Below the pieces are notes generated by a model. The model worked only from the letters and a program-made list of their open reading frames with translations, did not search any database and was not told the DNA's origin. The translations under genes were made by a program, and so were the position numbers. 64,000 nucleotides of DNA, from positions 62,001 through 126,000 of the forward strand of contig NZ_NFJK01000009.1 in NCBI RefSeq assembly GCF_002159845.1, read 5' to 3'. Positions 1-7,982 of the stretch are shown one piece after another. Position 1 is the first letter of the stretch. Every line of letters starts with the position of its first letter. The stretch is from Anaeromassilibacillus sp. An250. Its GTDB lineage: Bacteria > Bacillota > Clostridia > Oscillospirales > Acutalibacteraceae.

Positions 1-1170
1 ACCAAGTTGGAAGCGTACCATATCAACCAGAGGGATGAAGGTATCAACCTGCACGGAGTGTCCGGCGCCCTAATGGCCACTAACAATATGCAAATGCAGA
101 CCTTTGTCACACAGCCAGACAAGGATGATGTGGAAGGCTTTGATGGGTACAATGGCGATTTGACCGGCGATGTTGCGGCAACGCTTGGCGTAAACTGCGG
201 GATGTCCACAGGCCGAAACGGTCTGCTCCAGCCGATTGCCTTTGCGGCAAATCAGAGAGATGAAGTCCGGGATCTGCACGATGTGGCCGGAGCCTTGGGC
301 GCCCAACCGGGAATGAAGCAGCAAACCTTCATTGCGGAAGGTGTAGTGGCCAAGGGCAACGGCGATTGTTTCCTGACGCCGGAGCGCCATACATCCCTGA
401 GTGCAGGGGGCGGTCAGGCCGGACAGGGCTACCCTTGCGTCCTGACTGCCGGTTTCTCTGCCGGTGCAGGAGCATCCGCCGGAGGCATCGGCTATGGCGA
501 AGAACTCGCCCCCACGCTGAAGGGCAGCGCTGGCGGGAACTGCATGCCATCGGTTTTGTGCCTCAACGACCAGGGCGGCAGCGTCATGGAATGCAGTGAA
601 AATGTGACAGGGACTCTCCGAGCCCAGGAACACGGACACCAGCCGCTGGTCTATGAGAACCACGGCATCGACTCCCGCTACACCGGTCCGCATCGGGTCG
701 CTCCCACCATGTCCGCACGGTACGGTACCGGCGGCAACAATGTGCCGTTGGTAGAGCAGGAACCGGTATTCTGCATCACCGGCAACGCCATCGACAGGCA
801 ACCCAAAAACGGTGGGAACGGCATCGGCTATCAGCAGGACATCGCCTATACCTTGACCGCAACCGACCACCATGCGGTATTCAGCAGGCAGCGGGTGGAT
901 GTGTTCAAGGACGGCGAGGTGGTCAGCACCCAGAGTGCCCGTCAGCATAAGGATGCCACAGATCTTGTGCTGCAAGGGACAGGCCGGCCAAAGCTGATTC
1001 GCAGGCTGACCCCACTGGAGTGTGAGCGCCTTCAGGGCTTCCCGGACAATTGGACAGCCATCCCCGGCGCCTCGGACTCAGCCCGCTACAAAGCACTGGG
1101 CAATTCCGTTGCCATTCCGTGCGTGGACTATGTTCTCCATGGCATTTCGCTGGTGCTTCTGGCAAGCTGA
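1..1170 (+). CDS. C5 cytosine DNA methyltransferase, C-terminal part (5' end outside window)
   Basis: The frame is open to the first base, so the start and the catalytic PC motif lie upstream. The last ~60 residues carry C5-methyltransferase motif IX/X signatures: RRLTPLECERLQGFPDNW, then ARYKALGNSVAIPCV. The preceding ~320 residues are an unusual Gly/Asn-rich insertion. Within it a unit of the form NQRDE...LH.V.GAL...QTF occurs twice (bases 28-117 and 247-345), followed by looser copies with TGP.R.APTM and G.GIGY motifs. Such long insertions occur in methyltransferases carried by phages and ICEs. The gene probably modifies element DNA to evade host restriction. It is followed by a small-protein gene and then the conjugation genes on the same strand. 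The family call is firm; the target sequence cannot be read. Confidence 0.85.
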   Translation, partial: TKLEAYHINQRDEGINLHGVSGALMATNNMQMQTFVTQPDKDDVEGFDGYNGDLTGDVAATLGVNCGMSTGRNGLLQPIAFAANQRDEVRDLHDVAGALGAQPGMKQQTFIAEGVVAKGNGDCFLTPERHTSLSAGGGQAGQGYPCVLTAGFSAGAGASAGGIGYGEELAPTLKGSAGGNCMPSVLCLNDQGGSVMECSENVTGTLRAQEHGHQPLVYENHGIDSRYTGPHRVAPTMSARYGTGGNNVPLVEQEPVFCITGNAIDRQPKNGGNGIGYQQDIAYTLTATDHHAVFSRQRVDVFKDGEVVSTQSARQHKDATDLVLQGTGRPKLIRRLTPLECERLQGFPDNWTAIPGASDSARYKALGNSVAIPCVDYVLHGISLVLLAS

Positions 1171-1287
1171 ATGTGCCTTGTTGCTTCTGCTTCGTTTACG
1201 CTTGCTTCTTTGTTGGGTTGTGTGAATAGCTATTTGTCCTTGGGTGCAGTATGCTTTGCCTGCAAAATACAGAAAGGAGAACGCTCC

Positions 1288-1623
1288 ATGAATGCGAAAA
1301 AGAATCTCTGTGCAATGATTCCCGCAGACCTCCACGCCAAGGTCATTGCGGAGAAAGAGCAGCTGGCGCTGAGCACCTTGGGAGAATATGTGGAACTGGT
1401 ACTCAAAGAACACTTCGAAGGAGGAAAAACGATCATGGCAGCAACCAAAACCTTGGCATTCCAAATCTCTGAGGAACTGGATCAGCGGCTGAAGAACTTC
1501 ATCGCCGCCGAAAAGAAGCGCGGCCGGAAGATCAGCCAGAAGGAGTTCGTCATCGGACTCATCGAACAGGCGCTGGCCGAATATGAGGCGCAGAACCAGA
1601 CCGAGGAAACGACCAACGAATGA
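1288..1623 (+). CDS. Small ICE protein of unknown function, two similar halves
   Basis: A 111-aa protein. The start at 1288 is chosen because AAAGGAG lies about 10 bases upstream; an upstream in-frame ATG at 1171 has no ribosome site and overlaps the methyltransferase end. The sequence is helical and charged. Residues ~6-45 (CAMIPADLHAKVIAEKEQL) and ~55-100 (LAFQISEELDQRLKNFIAAEK) resemble each other, like two ribbon-helix-helix units. This suggests a DNA-binding accessory protein, but no named family is recognised. It is followed at once by a hairpin terminator. Confidence 0.7.
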   Translation: MNAKKNLCAMIPADLHAKVIAEKEQLALSTLGEYVELVLKEHFEGGKTIMAATKTLAFQISEELDQRLKNFIAAEKKRGRKISQKEFVIGLIEQALAEYEAQNQTEETTNE

Positions 1624-1637
1624 GATACCGCATGGAC

Positions 1638-1667
1638 GCCGGGGAATGAACCCCGGCGGCTTTTTTC
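1638..1667 (+). terminator. Intrinsic terminator or attenuator
   Basis: A perfect 7-bp GC stem (GCCGGGG/CCCCGGC) with a 6-base loop is followed by GGC and six T. It lies 14 bases after the stop at 1623 and just before the VirB3-like gene, so it separates the methyltransferase operon from the transfer genes or attenuates read-through. Confidence 0.7.
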
Positions 1668-1683
1668 TTGGAGGTGAACTATC

Positions 1684-1941
1684 CTGTACATCTATCCCGA
1701 TAACCTGACCGCCAAAGCAATGCTGTGGCTTTGGGAACTCAAGGATGTGGGCGTCATCGGCGTAGGGCTTTTGCTCTCCGTCCTGGCGCTGACCCAGACC
1801 GGAATTTTTATTCCGCTGGTGCTGACGGCGGTCTACGCCTTCCTCAGCATCCGGTTTGACGGCACCAGCATTCTGGACTTTATCCGGTATGCGGTGGCCT
1901 TCCTGATCACCAGACAGCAATTTTATGAATGGAGAATGTGA
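1684..1941 (+). CDS. VirB3-like small membrane protein (conjugation)
   Basis: An 85-aa protein. I place the start at CTG 1684: GGAGGTGA at 1671-1678 is 5 bases upstream, and the residues before the first in-frame ATG (1720), LYIYPDNLTAKA, look like genuine coding sequence. Two hydrophobic segments (about residues 22-36 and 40-57) predict a two-helix inner-membrane protein. The position just upstream of VirB4 fits a VirB3/PrgI-type component of a type IV secretion channel. The membrane topology is visible; the VirB3 role is inferred from gene order. Confidence 0.6.
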   Translation: MYIYPDNLTAKAMLWLWELKDVGVIGVGLLLSVLALTQTGIFIPLVLTAVYAFLSIRFDGTSILDFIRYAVAFLITRQQFYEWRM

Positions 1942-1942
1942 T

Positions 1943-2344
1943 ATGAGCTATGACGAAACCATGTTCGGTACGGCGCCTCCTTTCTCTTTTGAGGAAACCG
2001 AAGGATACGAAGAAAAAGATCTGTCTGCTTCGCTGACCCTTCGGTGGAGCCGGAAACGCAGACGCTGGGAGTGTGACAATGCGTATTTCTGGCACGAGTC
2101 CCAAAACAAGTGGTGCTGCCGCAGTGAGGACGGCAGATATTATCACGGCTTCCGCAGTCTGCGGGCCCTTCTGAAAAGCTATGTGGGCGGACGCCTGTGT
2201 GAAAGCTCCCGCTGCGATGGTGCGAGAAATGTCCGGGCAAAATACTGGTTCCGCCAGCACCCCAAGACGGTGACCTGCCGCGTCACCATCCGCTGCACCG
2301 GCCTGTTTCCGGCGCTCTTTTCCAAAGGAGGGATCACAGTATGA
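1943..2344 (+). CDS. Unknown conjugation-module protein, basic and Trp/Cys-containing
   Basis: A 133-aa protein. The ATG at 1943 has GGAG 8 bases upstream and follows the previous stop by 1 base; an in-frame ATG at 1925 would overlap. The middle is basic and aromatic (LRWSRKRRRWECDNAYFWH), with several cysteines and no membrane segment or signal peptide. Its stop overlaps the next start (ATGA at 2341), so it is translationally coupled to the transfer operon. I recognise no family; a cytoplasmic accessory role in transfer is inference only. Confidence 0.6.
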   Translation: MSYDETMFGTAPPFSFEETEGYEEKDLSASLTLRWSRKRRRWECDNAYFWHESQNKWCCRSEDGRYYHGFRSLRALLKSYVGGRLCESSRCDGARNVRAKYWFRQHPKTVTCRVTIRCTGLFPALFSKGGITV

Positions 2345-2922
2345 GCAGAAAGAAAAAAGATAAGTCGGCCCAGTCTACCCGGCAGCTCATGGGGATCGAC
2401 AGCGTCAAAGACTACTGCATCGCCACCCGCATGGGCGACCTGGTATTCTTCATCATCAAGCCCACCAACATCAGCGTCCTGCCGGACTCCAGCATCAGCG
2501 CCAGAATCTACGCTCTGCTGAATGTGGTCAAGGGACAGGCCGAGATCGAGATGCTGGCGCTCAACTCCAAGGAGTCCTTTGAACGGAACAAGACCTTCTA
2601 TCAGGAACGGCAGACCTGCGAGGAGCTCCCTGCCATACGCAGGCTTCTGGAGCAGGACAGCACACACCTGGACCGCATTCAGGTGCTGATGGCCTCCAGC
2701 CGGGAGTTTTATATCATCATCCGGCTGCGGAAGGAAAAGGATACGGATGTGTTTCCGTACCTCAGCCGCATCGAGCAGAGCATCAATGACAACGGATTCA
2801 CCACCCGCCGGGCCGCCGAGCAGGATCTCAAACGGATGCTGGGCGTCTACTTCGAGCAGAATGTGACCACCGAGCAGTACGAGGACTACGACGGTGACCG
2901 CTGGGTCATTGTGGGCGAATAA
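2341..2922 (+). CDS. VirB4-associated accessory protein (TraC-like N-terminal domain type)
   Basis: A 193-aa soluble, mixed alpha/beta protein with a basic start (MSRKKKDKSAQSTRQLMGID). It sits directly upstream of VirB4 with 13 bases between them. Its central part (FFIIKPTNISVLPDSSISAR, then helices with ERNKTFY..RQ) resembles the N-terminal region found in VirB4/TrbE-type ATPases. It may be a split-off VirB4 N-terminal domain or a partner that docks VirB4. No enzymatic motif is visible. The identification rests on context and general resemblance. Confidence 0.55.
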   Translation: MSRKKKDKSAQSTRQLMGIDSVKDYCIATRMGDLVFFIIKPTNISVLPDSSISARIYALLNVVKGQAEIEMLALNSKESFERNKTFYQERQTCEELPAIRRLLEQDSTHLDRIQVLMASSREFYIIIRLRKEKDTDVFPYLSRIEQSINDNGFTTRRAAEQDLKRMLGVYFEQNVTTEQYEDYDGDRWVIVGE

Positions 2923-2935
2923 AGGGAGGAATTCC

Positions 2936-4768
2936 ATGGCAAAGAAACGAGTAAACCCCGCACCTCAGGGCCGTGAGGAGGCGAACATCAAGTCCTTCCT
3001 GGACATGATCGCTCCCTCAGTGGTCAGCTTCATGCCGGACCACTTCATCTGCGGCAACACCTACCGCTGCGTCTGGGCCCTTCGGGAATACCCCACCAGC
3101 ACGGACGAGCAGGCCATCCTCCGCCACCTGGGAGAAAAGGACGGCATCACCCTGCGGATCTACACCCGGCAGGTCACGCCCGCAGAGGAAAAGCGAATCA
3201 TCCAGAACGCAGCCAACAAAAACCGCATGAACAGTTCCAACACCAATGACCTGCAGCAGACGGTCACCGCCGAGAGCAACCTGCAGGATGTGGCGACCCT
3301 GGTGGCCGCCATGCACCGCAACCGTGAGCCGCTGCTCCACTGTGCGGTCTATATCGAGCTGACCGCCTCGGACTACAACACCCTCAAGCTGCTCCAGACC
3401 GATGTGCTGACGGAGCTGGTACGGAGCAAGCTGAATGTCGACAAGCTCCTGCTCCGCCAGCAGCAGGGCTTCCGCTGTGTCAATCCCAGCGGTCACAATG
3501 CCTTCGGCGTCCAGTTTGAACGGGTGCTGCCCGCCTCCAGCGTGGCAAATCTCTATCCCTTCAACTACTCCGGCAAACTGGACCCCAAGGGCTTCTACAT
3601 TGGCAAAGACAAATACGGCAGCAACATTCTGGTGGACTTCGACCAGCGGGACGAGGATAAGACCTCCGCCAACATCCTGATCCTGGGCAACTCCGGTCAG
3701 GGCAAATCCTACCTCATGAAGCTGCTTATCCTGAACCTGTTGGAGTCCGGCAAGTCCATCATTTCCCTGGACGCCGAACACGAACAGCAGGAGATGTGCG
3801 AGGCGGTGGGCGGCTGCTTCGCCGACCTCATGGCCGGACAGTACATCATCAATGTGCTGGAACCCAAGTGCTGGGATGACGGCGGCGATCCCAATGCCAC
3901 CGACGCGCCGGAGGCCTTTCGCAAAAGCACCCTGCTGGCCCAGCACATCTCCTTCCTGAAGGACTTCTTCCGGGCCTATAAGGATTTCAGCGACGCGCAT
4001 ATCGATACCATTGAGATCATGCTGTCCAAGCTGTATCAGAAGTTTGGCATCACCGAGCGCACCAACTTCAGCCGGATGCGTCCGGAGGACTATCCCATTC
4101 TCTCCGATCTGTACGACCTCATCGAGCAGGAATTCAAAAACTACGATGCCGGTCAGCACCAGCTCTATACTGAAAAGCTCCTGCAGGAGGTGCTGCTTGG
4201 CCTGCACTCCATGTGCAAGGGGGCCGACGCCCAGTTCTTCAACGGACACACCAACATCACCTCCAGCCGCTTTCTGGTGTTCGGCGTGAAAAGGATGCTC
4301 AGTGCCGCCAAGAATGTCCGCAACGCCATGCTCTTCAATGTGCTGTCCTTCATGTCCGACAAGCTTCTGACCGTGGGCAATACCGTGGCGGCTCTGGACG
4401 AGCTGTATATCTGGCTGTCCAACCCCACTGCTATCGAGTACATCCGCAACTGCCTGAAGCGTGTGCGAAAGAAAGAATCCGCCATGCTTCTGGCCAGTCA
4501 GAATCTGGAGGACTTTGACCAGGAAGGCGTCCGTGAGATGACAAAGCCCCTGTTCAGCATCCCGCCCCACCAGTTCCTGTTCAACGCCGGCTCCATCGAC
4601 AAGCGATCCTACATGGATATGCTTCAGCTGGAGGAGTCGGAATACAACCTCATCAAGTTTCCTCAGAGGGGCGTCTGCCTGTATAAGTGCGGCAATGAGC
4701 GATACCTGCTGGAGGTTCATGCTCCGTCCTACAAGGAGAAACTCTTCGGATCGGCAGGTGGTCGCTGA
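2936..4768 (+). CDS. VirB4/TraE-type conjugation ATPase
   Basis: A 610-aa cytoplasmic ATPase that powers the type IV secretion channel. The start at ATG 2936 follows GGGAGG. The Walker A motif GNSGQGKS is near residue 252, and the Walker B ALDELYIWL is near residue 487. A late segment (SQNLEDFDQ, then the SIPPHQFLFNAGS region) is typical of the family. Length matches Firmicute VirB4 proteins. Its stop overlaps the start of the NlpC/P60 gene (TGATGG), indicating coupled translation. No frameshift or missing motif was seen. Confidence 0.93.
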   Translation: MAKKRVNPAPQGREEANIKSFLDMIAPSVVSFMPDHFICGNTYRCVWALREYPTSTDEQAILRHLGEKDGITLRIYTRQVTPAEEKRIIQNAANKNRMNSSNTNDLQQTVTAESNLQDVATLVAAMHRNREPLLHCAVYIELTASDYNTLKLLQTDVLTELVRSKLNVDKLLLRQQQGFRCVNPSGHNAFGVQFERVLPASSVANLYPFNYSGKLDPKGFYIGKDKYGSNILVDFDQRDEDKTSANILILGNSGQGKSYLMKLLILNLLESGKSIISLDAEHEQQEMCEAVGGCFADLMAGQYIINVLEPKCWDDGGDPNATDAPEAFRKSTLLAQHISFLKDFFRAYKDFSDAHIDTIEIMLSKLYQKFGITERTNFSRMRPEDYPILSDLYDLIEQEFKNYDAGQHQLYTEKLLQEVLLGLHSMCKGADAQFFNGHTNITSSRFLVFGVKRMLSAAKNVRNAMLFNVLSFMSDKLLTVGNTVAALDELYIWLSNPTAIEYIRNCLKRVRKKESAMLLASQNLEDFDQEGVREMTKPLFSIPPHQFLFNAGSIDKRSYMDMLQLEESEYNLIKFPQRGVCLYKCGNERYLLEVHAPSYKEKLFGSAGGR

Positions 4769-5961
4769 TGGCTGTGCCTGCGGCAATCGCAAAAGCCGCC
4801 GCCATGCTCCTCACCAATGAAAAGACCCGAAAAGGTGTGGGCTGGATTCTGGTGGCAGTCTTTTCACCGGTCATTCTTTTGATCGCCCTGCTCTGCGCCA
4901 TTGGTTCCGGCGGTTCAGAACACAACAACTATTCGGTGGAGGCGTGCTTCTATGGAGGCGAGTTCTCCGCCGAAGTCCCTGCGGAGTTCCGGTATCACAT
5001 TGAGGAGATGCGCTCGGCCTTTTCTCTTCTGGACTCGGCGGTGTCCTCTGCCAATGGGCAGATGGACAGCGGCAACAGCCTTGACCCCATCCGTGTCAAG
5101 GCTGTTTTTTATGCCCTCTGCTTTGGGGAGGACGCCCCGTCCACACGGGCGGCGAACAGCTTCGTGGGGTGCTTCTACACCACCGAAACCCGAACCCGAA
5201 CCGTGGAAGTGACTCTGGAGGACGGGACTACCAGTACAGAGGAAGAAGAATATACCGTCGCGGTGCCGATCTCGCTGTACCAAGCATACGCCAATCTGGA
5301 AGCCCATCTGGGCAGAGCAATCACGGAGGATGACAAAAGCAACATCGACCACATCTATACCATGATAGCCGGTGCCGTGGGTGGCGGCAGCTACAGCGGC
5401 GAGTATCTCCGAGGGGATGGGAGCAGCATTGAGCTGGACATCTCCACCTTCACCGATCCCACCACCAAGAATGCCGCTGACCTTGTGACCTACGCCATCC
5501 ATGCCTGGGAGTCCGGCTGGGGTTATGTCTGGGGAACCTACGGCAGTGTCCTCACCGATTCGCTCTTCGCCTATAAGTTGGAGCAGTATCCGGATGGCGT
5601 TGGTACCTACGCAGACTTCATCCGGGCCAACTGGCTGGGAGGACGGACAACGGACTGCGTCGGTCTCATCAAAGGCTATGGCTGGCTGAATCCCGAAACC
5701 CTCACCATTGACTATGCCACCAACGGCATGCCCGACCTGGGAGCAAACCAGATGTACTACTCCGCATCGGTGTCCGGTCCCATTGATACCATGCCGGATA
5801 CTCCCGGCCTTGCCGTCTGGCACGACGGACACATCGGCGTCTACATCGGAAACGGCGAGGTCATCGAGGCCATGGGCACCAAGTACGGTGTGGTCAAGAC
5901 CAAGCTGGAAGGCCGCGGCTGGACCCACTGGCTGGAGATCGAATACATCAACTACAACTGA
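4768..5961 (+). CDS. Membrane-anchored NlpC/P60-like cell-wall hydrolase of the conjugation machine
   Basis: A 397-aa protein with a short cytoplasmic N-terminus, one membrane helix at about residues 25-45, an extracellular linker region, and a C-terminal NlpC/P60-type cysteine peptidase domain. The likely catalytic Cys is in TTDCVGLIKGYGW (near residue 297) and the His in WHDGHIGVYIGNG (near residue 352). Enzymes of this type open peptidoglycan for the mating channel. The gene overlaps VirB4. It has only a hydrolase domain, with no lysozyme-like domain of the kind seen in some relatives. Confidence 0.88.
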   Translation: MAVPAAIAKAAAMLLTNEKTRKGVGWILVAVFSPVILLIALLCAIGSGGSEHNNYSVEACFYGGEFSAEVPAEFRYHIEEMRSAFSLLDSAVSSANGQMDSGNSLDPIRVKAVFYALCFGEDAPSTRAANSFVGCFYTTETRTRTVEVTLEDGTTSTEEEEYTVAVPISLYQAYANLEAHLGRAITEDDKSNIDHIYTMIAGAVGGGSYSGEYLRGDGSSIELDISTFTDPTTKNAADLVTYAIHAWESGWGYVWGTYGSVLTDSLFAYKLEQYPDGVGTYADFIRANWLGGRTTDCVGLIKGYGWLNPETLTIDYATNGMPDLGANQMYYSASVSGPIDTMPDTPGLAVWHDGHIGVYIGNGEVIEAMGTKYGVVKTKLEGRGWTHWLEIEYINYN

Positions 5962-5975
5962 GAAAGGAAGTGCCA

Positions 5976-6233
5976 ATGAAACAAGTGAACCTGACCATCA
6001 CCTTCGATGAGGAGAAGCTCTCGGCGCTCAAACGCTACATGGGCAAGAAGGAGCTTGACCTGGACCGTGAGATGACGGATGCGCTGGTGAAACTCTATGA
6101 AAAATATGTGCCCGCTCCGGTGCGTGAATACATCGACGAGAGCGATGTAAACGCCGCTGCTCCGAACAAGTCCCGCCGCAGCCCGAAGCCTGTCACGCCC
6201 AAACCCGCAGAAGAAGTGGAGGCGTCGCAGTGA
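5976..6233 (+). CDS. Small ICE protein, DUF6103-like
   Basis: An 85-aa protein. ATG 5976 is preceded by AAAGGAAG. The N-terminus (LTITFDEEKLSALKRYMGKK) followed by a helix and the signature VPAPVREYID matches what I recall of DUF6103 proteins, which sit in clostridial conjugative elements. The tail is Pro/Lys-rich and disordered. It overlaps the next gene (GTGA). A ribbon-helix-helix-like regulatory role is possible but unproven. Confidence 0.7.
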   Translation: MKQVNLTITFDEEKLSALKRYMGKKELDLDREMTDALVKLYEKYVPAPVREYIDESDVNAAAPNKSRRSPKPVTPKPAEEVEASQ

Positions 6234-7264
6234 ACAGCAAAGACATCACCCTCTGGATTGACGAGCGTTGGTACGACGCCCTCAGCAAGCATCTGAAAGA
6301 TGAAACGCTGGAGGAGCATCTGGAGAATGTCCTTGATGAAATGTGCAACCAGCTTCCTCAGCGGGAGTACGAGCGCATCAGCCACGAGCTCTGGGCAGAG
6401 CAGCAGGCGGAGAAGGAGGCTCGGGAGGCCACACGGCGCTTCGCCGTTTTCCATGTCACGGAGGGCGGCAGTGCCGACTACTTCCTGACGGAAGAACATA
6501 TGGAGTTCCTGCAAACTGCCCGACGCCTTCGCAGCTATATCCGCAAGGCAGACGGCGACGCCCCCGCACACTTCACTGAAATGTTTCCCCGTGGAGAGAA
6601 ACTGTCCCGTGAGCAGTTCGAAACATATGTGTCGGAGCGGCTGGATAACACCGGCAGAGTGGTCGGTGCATTCGACATTGACCTGGACAGCGGCTACCTC
6701 GATGCCCTCAACATCATGGACGGCTGGAAGCGATTCCGCATTCAGGATGTCAGCACCGCCGTCTACTTCGCCACGAAGAAAAGCGCCGCGTCACCGGACG
6801 AACAGTGGCGCACCTTCCTGGATCGTCTGCAGGGAAAAGAGATCACATACGAAACGGAGCCCCAGTATCTCACCGGTATCCGGACGCTCCACGCAGAGGA
6901 CATCTCCTTTGCGGAGGATATTATTCAGAACGACAACCTGCTGGAGTTCTACATGGAAGTATCGTTCCATGCGGACGAGGTGTTCGGAACCAACGTCTGT
7001 ACCACCGAGAACGATGACTGGCTGAACATCTATGCCAACTACGATCTGGATGCCCGCCGTGTCTGTGACACGCTGGAGGTGTATCTGCAGCGGGGCAACG
7101 GCGATGAGGAGGCGTTCAAGTATCGCCTCAGCGCCGAGGAACAGGCCCTGCTCCTCCCCAGGATGAACACCTACTGTCAGGAGTACTGGGGCCAAAGTCT
7201 GGAGGAGTGCAGTGCGAACTATCTGTCGGAGCAGAGTCCGGCATCCCCGGAGATGCAGATGTAG
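6230..7264 (+). CDS. ICE protein of unknown function, 344 aa, GTG start
   Basis: Starts at GTG 6230, overlapping the previous stop, with GTGGAGG upstream. The first ~65 residues are helical and charged (SKDITLWIDERWYDALSKHL) and resemble the start of the preceding small protein. The rest is acidic and mixed, without membrane segments or catalytic motifs that I can name. It is the last gene before the probable oriT, so it closes the transfer-channel operon. I recognise only that similar genes occur at this place in clostridial ICEs. Confidence 0.7.
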   Translation: MNSKDITLWIDERWYDALSKHLKDETLEEHLENVLDEMCNQLPQREYERISHELWAEQQAEKEAREATRRFAVFHVTEGGSADYFLTEEHMEFLQTARRLRSYIRKADGDAPAHFTEMFPRGEKLSREQFETYVSERLDNTGRVVGAFDIDLDSGYLDALNIMDGWKRFRIQDVSTAVYFATKKSAASPDEQWRTFLDRLQGKEITYETEPQYLTGIRTLHAEDISFAEDIIQNDNLLEFYMEVSFHADEVFGTNVCTTENDDWLNIYANYDLDARRVCDTLEVYLQRGNGDEEAFKYRLSAEEQALLLPRMNTYCQEYWGQSLEECSANYLSEQSPASPEMQM

Positions 7265-7322
7265 CGCCGTGTTGCCCCCTGTGGGCCGCTGTGTGCGGCT
7301 TTCAGCGGCTGACCGACCGAGT

Positions 7323-7349
7323 ACCCCGCCCTGGGGAAACAGGCGGGGT
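7323..7349 (+). terminator. GC-rich hairpin after the transfer operon
   Basis: An 8-bp stem ACCCCGCC/GGCGGGGT with an 11-base loop, 59 bases after the stop at 7264. It lacks a long T run (only TTG follows), so it may be a weak terminator or part of the oriT structure. Confidence 0.4.
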
Positions 7350-7436
7350 TTGTGCCGCTTTTCGAGGGAGGTGGAGGCCGACGAAAGGCAAGCAGGAGAA
7401 AGGCCCGACGCTCCTTGTGCGCCGAGCCATTCACAA

Positions 7437-7552
7437 CTGCCCGCAGTGCGGGCAGTTTCAGGCTTTTGGATAGGCCGTTCCTTTTGAGCCTAAACAGCAG
7501 CAGGAACGCTCCATTTTACGAGAACGCCGCTGTACCAAGGGTTTTACAGCGG
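7437..7552 (+). other. Candidate origin of transfer (oriT)
   Basis: The 310-base gap between the transfer operon and the mobilisation genes carries two clean inverted repeats: CTGCCCGC-AGT-GCGGGCAG at 7437-7455, and CCGCTGTA/TACAGCGG (7527-7534 and 7545-7552, 10-base loop). Hairpins directly upstream of a MobC-like gene and relaxase are the expected layout of oriT. The nick site is not identified. The second repeat lies 13 bases before the MobC ribosome site and could also be an operator for that protein. Confidence 0.45.
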
Positions 7553-7574
7553 TTCCAACAAACAAGGAGGTACT

Positions 7575-7979
7575 ATGGTAAAAGGAAAACAGAAGGTAAC
7601 TGTATGGATGACCCCATCTGTGAAGGAGCAGATTGAGGACACCTATCGGTCAGATAACTGTAGAACCCAAAGTGAGTTCATCGAAAAAGCAGTGGAATTC
7701 TATCTTGGCTATCTGCATACCAAGAACGCCGGCGCCTTTCTGCCCGAAGCACTCTCTGCCATGATGACCGGCACACTGGATTACTATACCGGGCGCATGG
7801 GCTCGCTCCTGTTCAAGCAGGGCGTGGATCTCCATGTGCTGGGACAGATCATCGCTTACGACACCGACATCGACGAAGGCGAATACCAGCGCCTGCGCGG
7901 AAAAGCCATCCGGGATATGAAGCGCACCAACGGGCGCATCTCCTTCAAGGACGCACTGGACTTCCAGAAGTCGGTGTAA
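7575..7979 (+). CDS. MobC-like relaxosome accessory protein (ribbon-helix-helix)
   Basis: A 134-aa protein with GGAGG 4 bases before ATG 7575. The N-terminus (KQKVTVWMTPSVKEQIEDTY followed by RTQSEFIEKAVEFYLGYL) is a typical ribbon-helix-helix DNA-binding fold. It lies between the oriT candidate and the relaxase, 3 bases upstream of the latter. It should bind oriT and help load the relaxase, and may repress its own operon. The fold is clear; the role follows from position. Confidence 0.75.
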   Translation: MVKGKQKVTVWMTPSVKEQIEDTYRSDNCRTQSEFIEKAVEFYLGYLHTKNAGAFLPEALSAMMTGTLDYYTGRMGSLLFKQGVDLHVLGQIIAYDTDIDEGEYQRLRGKAIRDMKRTNGRISFKDALDFQKSV

Positions 7980-7982
7980 CCC

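Noticed and set aside
3017-4792. Long minus-strand open frame opposite VirB4
   Set aside because: It mirrors the coding strand, has no ribosome site and no domain; it is an artefact of GC-rich codon use.
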